From: Acrasis kona
Lineage: Eukaryota > Heterolobosea > Eutetramitea > Acrasida > Acrasidae
NCBI GenBank assembly: GCA_026419775.2
Contig: JAOPGA020001356.1
Location: 1 to 38,070, forward strand
Reading direction: 5' to 3'
Length of the DNA: 38,070 bases
Within the stretch, counting starts at the first letter, position 1; each line of letters starts with the position of its first letter. The position numbers were made by a program, and so were the translations under genes. The notes below the pieces were generated by a model. That model was not told the origin of the DNA and searched no databases. It saw nothing but the letters and a program-made list of their open reading frames with translations. Positions 9,262-18,037 of this stretch are shown here, piece after piece.

Positions 9262-10491
9262 TTACGATTTATCAGGTTTAAGCGTGTTATGGCGGGTACT
9301 TTTATTAATGCTTTTTAACAAATCCATGTATAGCCCGTCAGACTTGAACCTCAAATACATTCCCATCAACATCAAATTAACTTCATTCACTGGTTCCTTG
9401 AACAAATTCAAAACTGGTCCCTCCTCCTCTATTCTTTTTTTCACAGTCTTCTTGGACTTGTCAGTGACATTAACTTCGTTCAGTGAAGAAGAGTTAAAAT
9501 AAGAATCAAAGATAATATCTGCCACTTTTAGTCTCTCTTCAGGATTTAACAAGGAATTATATTTAATATTTGCATCTTGCCAGAACAAAACACACTCCGA
9601 AGAGTGTTCCTTTGATGCAAATAATAAAAAGTATCTGGATTTTAATTTATCTCTAAGAGTTTCTGCGAACTCTTCGTCAGCAGGTTGCTCTTCATTTTTA
9701 TTGTCTACTACAGCTTTAAAGTCCCGCCCAACGCAAGATAAAAAAGGCGAAGAAGCCTGTTTTGTTTCCTCAACAGGGAGTTGGGGTAAGTCACAATATA
9801 CCCCATTACAAACAAAGTCGTCTCTTTTTGGGGTGTGCCATTCTGACACATGCCCAAGGCCATCAGGATCTATGATCGAACGAAGGTAGTCAGGCTTCTC
9901 GTCTCCTCTCTTCTCTCTATATTCGTACACAACTTTACCATCGTCAATCACAAACATACAAGACAATCTTGTTGTTGATGCGCCATGGTCAGAAGAAAAC
10001 TTGTTGCCGTATTTTAACATGACCTTTTGGCACCAGATTGACTTCATCCTGTTGAAGCACACGGTCATAAACTCTCTCTGAGTTAAATTCTTCACCTTGA
10101 GGGCAGAACTAATGTGGTCCTCTTTGTCATGTACTGTGATCAAGTTGTTTGTTATTGGATTTCCATCTCCCAACTATTATTGAATTAAAAGCCATGGATA
10201 AAATATAATTGCTTACATCATTGAGAAAGTTAGAAAAGACCTCAGGAGGCTCCATGTGGACAATTATTGGAATAGTATTAAGTTTAATGATGGAACCGTA
10301 ATTAAGCGTAACGTGCATGATGGAGTACTTGCAAAAACTACAACCAATATGCCTGACAAACACTGCAGTGTTGGTGAAATCTGTAATAACCTTTACTTAC
10401 GTAACAAAACCTTGAACTTCCTCATATAGTCCCCAACAAGTACTCCTTTGTTGGTCATCACACTCTCTAGAGCAGTCAAATCATAATCCAT
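9262..10491 (-). CDS. Thioredoxin-fold (AhpC/TSA-2 like) and RGS fusion protein, three exons
   Basis: Exons are 10491-10401, 10362-10217 and 10173-9262, with introns of 38 and 43 nt (GTAAGT...CTGCAG and GTAAGC...AATAG). All phases agree and give 382 residues. Residues about 25-180 resemble the AhpC/TSA-like Prxl2/AAED1 fold, with KVLLLFVRHIGCSFCKY (Cys38, Cys41) and a late strand (MFVIDDGKVVYEY). Residues about 249-364 form an RGS domain: LLFASKEHSSECVLFWQD, then a helix bundle ending NEVNLMLMGMYLRF. RGS domains speed GTP hydrolysis by G-alpha, and a G-alpha gene lies about 6 kb away on the same strand. The fused Cys-x-x-Cys domain suggests redox control, which is inference. Both domain calls are by motif; RGS is the surer. 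Confidence 0.8.
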
Positions 10492-10977
10492 GTTAGCCCT
10501 TTTTTCTTGTCAGATACAAAAGTACCTGTCACATTTAACATGTGGACTATTCAATATATTCCCTTGCTTCATATTATTGCTCCGTTTCCTGAAATAGAAT
10601 CATATTTAAGAAATATTTGAACCTTAGCCCAAATTAAGTCATTTGGATGGTTTGTAAAAATTGGATTCGAACAAGGATAATGATAGAAAACACAATAACA
10701 CGACGAGATAGCTGACGTAACTTCTTTGACGATTTTCGGCATTGGAGCACTTTTACAACGATGGATAAAGCATGCCAAGAATTACAAAAAACACACGAAC
10801 TTTATGATTGAACAGCGATAGCCAAATTAATTATTATACAGCACAAACGTCACATAACCAGCATAAAAAACTACTTGTAAAAAAAGATTTGGTTAAGATT
10901 TTATTTTTCTACCAAATTAGCTAATGTGATTGAGACTTTCAGACAAGGAAGACATAACTTTAATCCCTTGGAAAGAG
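10492..10977. other. Spacer, no gene seen
   Basis: AT-rich spacer between two divergent genes, probably with promoters for both. A ggattcgaac at 10666 resembles a tRNA B-box on the minus strand, but no cloverleaf of normal length can be built around it. Confidence 0.45.
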
Positions 10978-11445
10978 ATGGCAGACAAGAACAACAACAA
11001 CATCACCGGATCCAGAGGTCCAAAACAAAGCAACAACAACAACAGCAACAACAACACGAATGAGGGAGCACTGAAAGACATTCTGGCGGAACTAAAGGAC
11101 ATTAAAACCGACCAAAATTCTATGAAAGGTCAAATCAAAGACTGCACCTCCACTATCAAAGAACTTTCAGAGAGACAAGATACCATGGAGATGGAATCTA
11201 TCAAAGCCCAAGAAAAGTTTGCCGAGAACGATGCCAAGCTCGAGGCTAAACTTGATAGTCTTGACACCAAGTTCGATGCTATGATGAATTTATTCAAATC
11301 GAACATGTCAACGGGCCAAGCCTCAAAAGGCAGAAAGAGGAAGGTGGACGAGGATGATGAGGAGTACATCATGGAAGAGGAAGATGAAAAAGAGGACTCC
11401 AGATCTATTGCATCTCCCACGAAGAAAAAGAGAGGAAACAAATAA
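10978..11445 (+). CDS. Asn-rich coiled-coil protein with nuclear-type basic tail
   Basis: The first ATG (10978) gives MADKNNNN and a 155-residue protein. An Asn-rich linker (residues about 3-30) leads to a coiled coil (about 32-110, LAELKDIKTDQNSMKGQIKD onward), then GRKRKVDEDDEEY, an acidic patch and a basic end (PTKKKRGNK). The GRKRKV motif is a good nuclear localisation candidate. The stop is followed by a short GC-rich stretch and then an (ATAAA)n run at 11516, an arrangement seen at the 3' ends of some non-LTR retrotransposons. It could therefore be an element ORF1 or a host nuclear protein. No RNA-binding or zinc motif is visible. Confidence 0.55.
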   Translation: MADKNNNNITGSRGPKQSNNNNSNNNTNEGALKDILAELKDIKTDQNSMKGQIKDCTSTIKELSERQDTMEMESIKAQEKFAENDAKLEAKLDSLDTKFDAMMNLFKSNMSTGQASKGRKRKVDEDDEEYIMEEEDEKEDSRSIASPTKKKRGNK

Positions 11446-11515
11446 ACTGTCAGTGAACTGGCTTAAGTCGCTTCGAGCGCGGCCGGCCACTCAAAAAGCC
11501 TAGAAAGGCCAAATG

Positions 11516-11549
11516 TATAAAATAAAATAAAATAAAATAAAATAAAATT
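11516..11549. repeat. (ATAAA)n microsatellite
   Basis: Six or more near-perfect ataaa units. On the minus strand it lies just beyond the TAA of the small three-exon gene at 11548-11902, overlapping it by 2 bp. Confidence 0.9.
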
Positions 11550-11902
11550 AAAAATGTGATTGAGAAAGACAATATATATTAGTAATACAAACAAAATATC
11601 CTTCGACTGCATATTTGTGACAACTCTTAAAAAATAAGCGAGAAAGAAACATACCTGCACGGTCCTGACTTCTCTTTTTTTCATCAATGATACGGACAGG
11701 ACTCGAACCCCAATGTCTATCCATTTCTATCCCATCCACAACGTACACGCTAGTTTCAATTTGACAACATAATTTGGTACTTCAAACGTTGTTTAGCATA
11801 ATACTGTTGGAGACCCTCTTCGTCGTGCTGCCCAGAAAATCTTAACATCACACCAACGACCTTCCCCTCAGATGTAAACAATGCTTTCAGAACAGCGATC
11901 AT
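11548..11902 (-). CDS. Small three-exon gene, 91 residues, unknown function
   Basis: Exons 11902-11781, 11749-11655 and 11606-11548 are joined by a 31-nt intron (GTACC...AACTAG) and a 48-nt intron (GTATG...TGCAG). Phases agree and give 91 residues. The protein starts MIAVLKALFTSEGKVVGVML and its middle is VYVVDGIEMDRHWGSSPVRI, with no signal peptide, membrane segment or known motif. Its coding look comes from composition and from two in-phase introns of the same size class as those in the neighbouring G-alpha and TPR genes. An alternative acceptor at 11626 would change only the last residues. It could be the 3' part of a longer gene. Confidence 0.45.
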
Positions 11903-12039
11903 GATCCACTCAGTTCAACCATCTTCAACCTATACACAAAAATTATTGTTAAAGCTTTGATCATGGATAGGAATGGATACAAAATACTGAATATTCCGGT
12001 TTGCTGACAATTATGGTGTTGCAAATAGTTCTTATATGT

Positions 12040-12330
12040 CGCTACGTTGGATTGTTCCAATGCTTGGGGTTCATAATCTCGGAAGTGTTCTCAAACCCAC
12101 TCAAATGATATAACGTTTGGGGGTAATATTCGATTTGGAACAAGGATCGATTCGAATGTCGGAGATGAAATTAGACAAAATTTTCAACACGACGAACAAG
12201 ATTCTCACAAAAAGATCATTGGAGGAGAGCAGCACAAAGGAGTATTCTGAAGATATGCAATCTTCTCAGATCGTATAACGACATGCCGTTCGATTTGCAA
12301 GTTGTGTTAGGAGCGGAAAATATTGATTAG
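12040..12330 (+). pseudogene. Reverse transcriptase fragment (DIRS/Ty3-type thumb region)
   Basis: The plus strand encodes GSVLKPTQMI, a TAA at 12111, then RLGVIFDLEQGSIRM and KLDKI. This matches the conserved region after the RT palm (S-x-L-x-P-T-Q-x-I-x-F-L-G, then P-x-x-K). After about 12230 the reading moves to another frame (AAQRSILKICNLLRSYNDMP) and ends at TAG 12330. It is an isolated, broken piece: no YxDD box or other domain is found nearby. Confidence 0.45.
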
Positions 12331-12352
12331 AAAGGTGTCTTACGTCCCAGCA

Positions 12353-13573
12353 CTATGGAACAAAGAAGAATGTCTGAAAAAGAGTTCCTAAAACTTCGAC
12401 GAGTGTCAGCGCCAACAATGGATAATATATTCGATAGATTATCAATTTGAAGTTTGGTCCGTTCCTAGTAGAACATTTTGCTCCAATAACATCTGGACAA
12501 TATTGTGGGTCAGATTTCTTGTCTCTATTAAAACTGTAGAAATGTCTCAACCAAAAACCTCTGTCAAAAGATTTCAGTAGTTTATAATCATCCTTTCCTA
12601 TGGGACCACCAAAATAAAATGGATCTTCTTCATAGATTTTAGAAACAAACAAATCCAATTCCTTGTGTGTGGTAAATGTTGCCACCCCATTTCTGATGAT
12701 CTTCTTTAATTCATCCACTTTTTCAAACTTCGCCAAGTATTCTTCTGGAACTCTATAGCTACAATCGTATCTACCTGAAGCCCTCATTTTATCTAAAAAT
12801 TCCTTGAGCTGACCCTTCGGTTCGTATTGTATTCCCAATTCTTTGAGTAGATGTTCTGTAAAGTGTTGGCAATTCTTAGTTGAATTATTATAATCAAAGC
12901 CAGTATTATAAAAGGCAATTGCTTCGGCTGTCTTTTGTATAGCTTCTTTAATTTCAGCGGGTTCTTTAAAAGTTTTTACATCAAATGCTATAAAAGAGGA
13001 GGCTGTACATGCTCTGGGAATTATTAAACCGCCGTCATTCCATTCTACTTTAAAAGGACCGAGCATGACGCCAGTGTGGAACAAACCAAACCTTGGCGAA
13101 TTTTCGAACAAACTCAGCAACGGGGATAATGTCCATCTACTCACTGGATTATTAATTTCTGTAATAAAGACCTTTACTCTGAGCTCTTCGAGCACGATTG
13201 GATTTGGTTTTTGTTGTCTTGTTCTACAACTCTCAGACGCTGACTGTCCAACTTTGGAACTTGCGAAATCTAAACGCTCCTGTTTGTGCACGTGAACCGA
13301 GCCCAAGTCTATTGGGGTGCTGTCTTCTGGTTCTAGGAGGAACTCTCAAACTTCTTCTTGATCAACCTCCTTTTCAAAAACTTCGTATTTTAATAAACGC
13401 AATACATCATCAGCAGTTGCGAGATCTTCGTAGGCTATTCCAAGTTTATTTAGTGTTTCACTTGTTCTTCCATCTACATCTTGCTCCACCTTCGACCTAA
13501 TCACATCACTTGGAGACATATCCGAAGGATAGTCTAGAGTAATCTTCTCTCTAACACTTTCAAAATTTCCCAT
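12353..13573 (-). pseudogene. PPPDE/LRAT-like cysteine hydrolase gene with an in-frame TGA
   Basis: Minus-strand codons from ATG 13573 to the stop at 12353 stay in one frame but are interrupted by a TGA at 13346-13348, between VDQEEV and EFLLEPED. The downstream part has no usable ATG until mid-domain. The core contains FGLFHTGVMLGPFKVEW (candidate catalytic His) and FDYNNSTKNCQHFTEHLL (candidate catalytic Cys). This His-then-Cys order is that of permuted papain folds such as PPPDE/DeSI or LRAT-like hydrolases. A hydrophobic C-terminus (YYPLLALTLVEVLGTLF) could be a membrane anchor. Removing 39 nt (GTTTTT...GAGAG) would delete the stop in frame, but these splice sites are weak. Either a recent nonsense allele or an unusual intron explains it. 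Confidence 0.55.
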
Positions 13574-13683
13574 ACGTCAAGTTGTTGCTTGGCACTGACA
13601 CGGAGAATTTTGGATCAATTAAGGAAAATATATCGTTACAACAGATATCATAGCTGCAATATCAATAATAACAAGGACATGAT

Positions 13684-15746
13684 ATGGATTCCTCAATGTT
13701 GGTGTCAACAAAAGTGGCACAAGAGATAGAACCGTTTACGAATATAAATCTGTACTATTATCAACAACACAAACACGAAAGATGGGAAGAAACACCGCCA
13801 CTAAAGGAGTACTTCAATGATAATTTAATGTCAGAACAGTAATTGCAATAATCAATCAAATAGTGATAATGTTAGATTGCGTGATGAACTGTCATTTGAA
13901 AGCGATAAGAACAACCTTCCCAAATTTCTACCATCTTCTACAAAGCCAATTGCCGAGGCTCATCTCCACCACTTAACAGAGGAAGCACTACAAACATCAG
14001 AATTCTTGACTTGGGCATTAAAAACCCGAATGTTATCCAAATCTGTTCCTGATGTGCCACCTTTGGTCGCAAAGATTTTTCACATGATTGATGACAGGTA
14101 CATCAAAAGAGATATGGACCTATCAGATGAAGGTGAGTGCGTCAAACTCATTCATTCTTAACATTAAAGTGATTTCAAAATCATTGTACGTGACAATTTT
14201 GGAGCAGGTCTCTCCAGACCATCCCTATTACCTTTGTGCAAGTTTAAGGTTAGGTTTCCTACATTTACATACAAAAGAGTATAATAAAGCACTTGCACAA
14301 TTTCAACAAGTATTCTGCATCCAACAGAAAGATAGGGACATTAAATGTACGCATACTTATTAATAAAACACATTAACATGTATAGCAATTACCGAACTAT
14401 ACCTCGCATTAATTTTGGGCCTGCTATTCCGTGTAAATTTCGACTACCGAGAAAGTTTGTACTGCATGAGAATTGTGGAATCGTCAGGCATATTACCCAA
14501 GAGACGCATGGAATCGTTGGAATCGGCTGTATGGTTTTGGAAAGCAGAATTATATCAACTGTTAGAGTTGCTTTCATGGTCAGAAACATGCTATCAAAAA
14601 TGTTTATTTGTAATTAACAACGGTGCCACTCATCATCACCCGTTCATTCACATTGCTCAAGTTTATGTAAACTTGTCCGAGATCGCCGTTGGGATGGGTC
14701 AAAATGATCTGTGCGTTCAATATTACATGTAAGTAATCATCATGAACAAACTCTAATACATTAGGAATGCTTACCAAGAATACGAAACAACAACAAGAAA
14801 AACTTTTATCAAAACGTCGCCCTTTACAAAAAACTACCAACAGGCTTGCATATGTGTTCGCTTAGCTAACATTTGCTACGTAAGTAACCAAAATCGAAAA
14901 GCAATTAACATTTACAGTGTAACGAAGAATTTGAGACTGCACTTGAGTACTACAAAAAAGCAGAGAGAAAATTTCAACTGGCTCGTGTCAAGTAAAATAA
15001 ATGATTCCATCAAAACATTAACAATTAAGAGAAAAAAAGAAGGAAAGTACAACGCAACCAGAGACATCCTTTCTTAACGTCCTACATGTTAGATTGTCAA
15101 TAACTTATTGTAGAGTTGGTGACTTTGAAAATGCATCCCGATACGTGAAACCCGACATCACACCCATTCTGCAGATACAAGACTCCAATATAGATTATGG
15201 ACAAGAATTAGAAATCAGAAGACAACAAAGACAACGAAAAGCTTTAGAGAAGAGGTCATATGCACCTAATGTGATTTACCAGGACAATCCCATCTGCCAT
15301 TTATGTCTAGCGTTGATAGCAATGAATAGGGTAAGTAAAAGTTGTCGAAATAAAAATTCAAATGACTCAGGGTGATGTGAATGGTTTTTTACAAAATGTT
15401 CAAAATGCTATCGTTGATAGATCTGATAAAAGTGAAAATGTTTTACCGTTGTTAATGTATCAAAGAATAGTAACTTTGCTTATAATAAATGAAAGTTATG
15501 ATGTTGCCCAGTTGGTGATGGCCAAATGCATGTTACATTATGAGGAATATGCACTAGGATGGTACCTATTGTTCTTGTTGTCTGTGAAAAATGAAGATCA
15601 GGTATGCCCTGTTTGGTTTGTTACAAAATATTTATTGTAAATAGAAATACATCACTGGCAGTCATCGAAAGTTTATTGAATTGAAAACGAACCATCCGTC
15701 CATGGTTCATTTTTGGCCCGCTTTGATTATGAGGTCCAAATTGTGA
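13684..15746 (+). CDS. TPR-like helical-repeat protein, nine exons, 586 residues
   Basis: Exons are 13684-13808, 13840-14132, 14170-14346, 14386-14728, 14765-14879, 14918-14991, 15030-15330, 15371-15601 and 15645-15746. Introns are 31, 37, 39, 36, 38, 38, 40 and 43 nt, all GT-AG. Every junction keeps phase and yields 586 residues ending MRSKL. The protein is helical, with tetratricopeptide-like units such as YYLCASLRLGFLHLHTKEY followed by ALAQFQQVF, and later VRLANICYCNEEFETALEYY followed by KKAERKF. TPRs build protein-binding scaffolds. I cannot match it to a named complex subunit. The weakest junction is the first (31 nt, donor GTACTT); the rest are convincing. It converges with the next gene, leaving 10 bp between stop codons. 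Confidence 0.8.
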
Positions 15747-15756
15747 TTCATCACAC

Positions 15757-16389
15757 TTAAATAAAAGTTTGAAGTGTGTGAAAAGGTGGGATTGTTATAT
15801 CTGGACCGTCTGTTCCTTCTGTTTCTACTCTTGTTAAACTTTCTAACCTCCATTGGTGTCCAAAGTTATCATTACATACTAAAGTAGCATCCCAAATGCC
15901 GTTCAAAACTGATGATTGAGGTGGGTCAAGAGCGTATATTTTTTTATCGTCCAAGACTGTAAGCACAGCAGTTATACGTTGTCCATGCACTGAACCAAAG
16001 TTCCTTAAAGCCTCCGATCTTGTCATCAAATTTGAATTTATACTAGATGGAATGATTTCGTCACTAATAGGTTCATATTTTCTGTCAATGTACACATTCA
16101 TGGGTTCCCATGGTATCTTCGTTATGTATCCATACATTTTGAGTTGTACTAACTGCCATTTAGATGGAGATTGAGTTTTTGGTTTTTCAGCCTCATATCT
16201 CTGTTTCATAGTAAATGGCAGTCTTGGCTGAACGACTGGTAGCTTTGTGCAGATGTTTAGTATCAGGAACATCCCCTCTTTTGGTGATGCTCCTGTAAAG
16301 AGGTAGGTCCTTTTTGTGTCTTTTTTGCTATATGCCATTGACATTTGATCGTCTATATGCCCGGACACAATAAACTCTGGCAATGGCAT
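15757..16389 (-). CDS. Hypothetical protein, 210 residues
   Basis: ATG-started frame of 210 codons with even composition and Trp/Tyr/Pro-rich segments (KWQLVQLKMYGYITKIPWEP, then WDATLVCNDNFGHQWRLESL). It has no membrane segment or signal peptide. Such composition points to a folded soluble domain, but I do not recognise it. Codons upstream of the ATG remain open until an AAATAG that could be an intron acceptor, so a further 5' exon is possible. Its stop is only 10 bp from that of the convergent TPR gene, so the 3' UTRs must overlap. Confidence 0.55.
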   Translation of the reverse strand: MPLPEFIVSGHIDDQMSMAYSKKDTKRTYLFTGASPKEGMFLILNICTKLPVVQPRLPFTMKQRYEAEKPKTQSPSKWQLVQLKMYGYITKIPWEPMNVYIDRKYEPISDEIIPSSINSNLMTRSEALRNFGSVHGQRITAVLTVLDDKKIYALDPPQSSVLNGIWDATLVCNDNFGHQWRLESLTRVETEGTDGPDITIPPFHTLQTFI

Positions 16390-16585
16390 CTTTGATGGAT
16401 GTAGTAATAGTTTGTCTACAGCTATTTGTAAAAGCAGTAATTATTACAAAGTTTAAAAAATCTTCTTAACGAAAGTAGAATTGTGGAAAGTACTATGAGA
16501 CCACATTCAATATCGAGCATGTTTAATCCGTAGATGAGGTAATGTGTTCCAATAATGTTTTGAAAATAAAAAAAGTAATTTATTT

Positions 16586-17728
16586 TTACACCTGGTTTAG
16601 AGCATTCTTAATTATAATCTCTTTGATGTCATCAAAAACTTTCTTGATATTTCTAGTGTCGGTTGCGCAAGTTACATGAGAATATACTTCCCTTTCCTCT
16701 TTGTTTAAGGACAAGAATTTTTGTTTCACAAAGTTCACAGCACTATCAAAATCGTTCTCAGGGCCTCTGTAGTCCTCAAAGCAAACAGTTAGTGGGATTG
16801 TTTTAATCTTCTCCTTGAAAAGGTCCTCTTTGTTGCAGAATAGAATGATTGGGGTGTCGCTAAAGTAATGAGAATTTGCGATCTCGTCAAAAAGCACAAG
16901 ACTCTCCTTCATTCGAAGCGTTTGGTCGTCTTCATAACACTTTTGGTCATACTCGCTAAGGCTTGTTACGAAAAGAACGGCTGTGACGTTATCGAAGCAA
17001 TGGATCCACTCTGCTCATGATTAGTTAAATGATTGTTAGGTTACTTACTCTTTCTTTCATTTCTTTGTCCTCCAACATCGAAAAGTTTAAACTTGATGTT
17101 GTTGAAGTCAAACTCTGACTCTACAATACCAGTTGTTTTGACTCTGCACCGAAGTACGTCCTGTTCATTTGGCACATACTCAGACTTACTAATGCGCTTA
17201 ATGTTTGCGAAGAAGCTAAATGGTGTTAAAAAGCAGGTTGGTATGATGATCTTACTATTCTGTTGAGTCTAACAATTGAAACTTGCTTCTTTGTCTGTAC
17301 ACTTTTTGTATGCCTTCATCATTCCACAGCTCTTCTAGGTTCTTTCCTAACTCCTCCGTCCAAATTTTTGTAATATGGAGCATGGCCTCCTGATCATATT
17401 CATTAATTTTAGCTGAGTGAGCTCTGTTCTCTGCGCTTTCAATCGGAGTGTCAAGTTTGTAAGTAGCCAAGATTAAACTCTTCATCGACTGAAGAATATT
17501 GCTTCTTATAATATCTCTGTAGCCCAAACACTCGTCAGGAGTGTACCCGTTGTGATGTATAATTTTCATTTGTTTAAACAAAGTACTTTTGCCGCTCTCT
17601 CCTGCACCGAGCAACAAGAGTTTAATTTCTTTGTTAGATAAATTTTCATCTCTCAACGCGTCATCTATTTTCCTGCTATTATATGCATCTCTGTTTGAAA
17701 GTACACCGAAACACGATTTGCCACCCAT
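16586..17728 (-). CDS. Heterotrimeric G-protein alpha subunit, three exons, 354 residues
   Basis: Exons 17728-17256, 17215-17049 and 17010-16586 are separated by introns of 40 and 38 nt and give 354 residues, the usual G-alpha length. Motifs include MGGKSC (Gly2 for myristoylation, Cys6 for possible palmitoylation), P-loop GAGESGKST (41-49), switch I RVKTTG with Arg182, switch II DVGGQR with catalytic Gln208, the guanine-binding NKED and TCATDT. The protein is a membrane-bound GTPase switch for G-protein-coupled receptors, held by beta-gamma and turned off faster by RGS proteins. Its C-terminus (KNALNQV) is atypical: no Cys four residues from the end, so no pertussis toxin site. The gene looks intact. 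The RGS gene at 9262-10491 is an obvious candidate regulator. Confidence 0.95.
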
Positions 17729-18037
17729 AGAAGCTTGTCGAAACCGATTTGTGGGGAAGCCGTTTTAAATTTGTCAATCTAGACATTTGACAGGAGTGTC
17801 AATTATTTGTCCGCCATCATGGAGTACGGTGATTGTAACTGGATTGACTTCAGATTCGACATCAATTAAAAGCTCATATTCAGCACAATTATGATGATCC
17901 GTGTACACTAGAAAGACGAAGGAAGAAGTTACGAATTTTCAAGTTCGAACAACCGAGTAACACATCGTTGACAATCAAACAAACAACTCGAGTGGGTGAA
18001 TTTTATTTACACTTTACATGACTGAGGGCCATAACAA
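17729..18037. other. Spacer between the G-alpha and SUN genes
   Basis: About 300 bp with no gene seen. It holds the G-alpha upstream region and the 3' end of the SUN gene, where an AATAAA polyadenylation-type signal on the minus strand follows the TAG stop by about 25 bp. Confidence 0.5.

Noticed and set aside
10381-10400. A 20-nt intron in the RGS gene (GTAAGT to TTACAG)
   Set aside because: It keeps frame, but the 38-nt alternative ending at CTGCAG also keeps frame, fits the usual size and gives a better thioredoxin-fold sequence (KVLLLFVRHIGC).
10660-10690. tRNA gene suggested by ggattcgaac
   Set aside because: The only possible acceptor pairing would need a molecule of about 100 nt with no proper D-arm.
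11690-11712. tRNA gene suggested by a B-box-like ggactcgaacccc
   Set aside because: No A-box or acceptor pairing at the right distance. The bases are codons of the small minus-strand gene.
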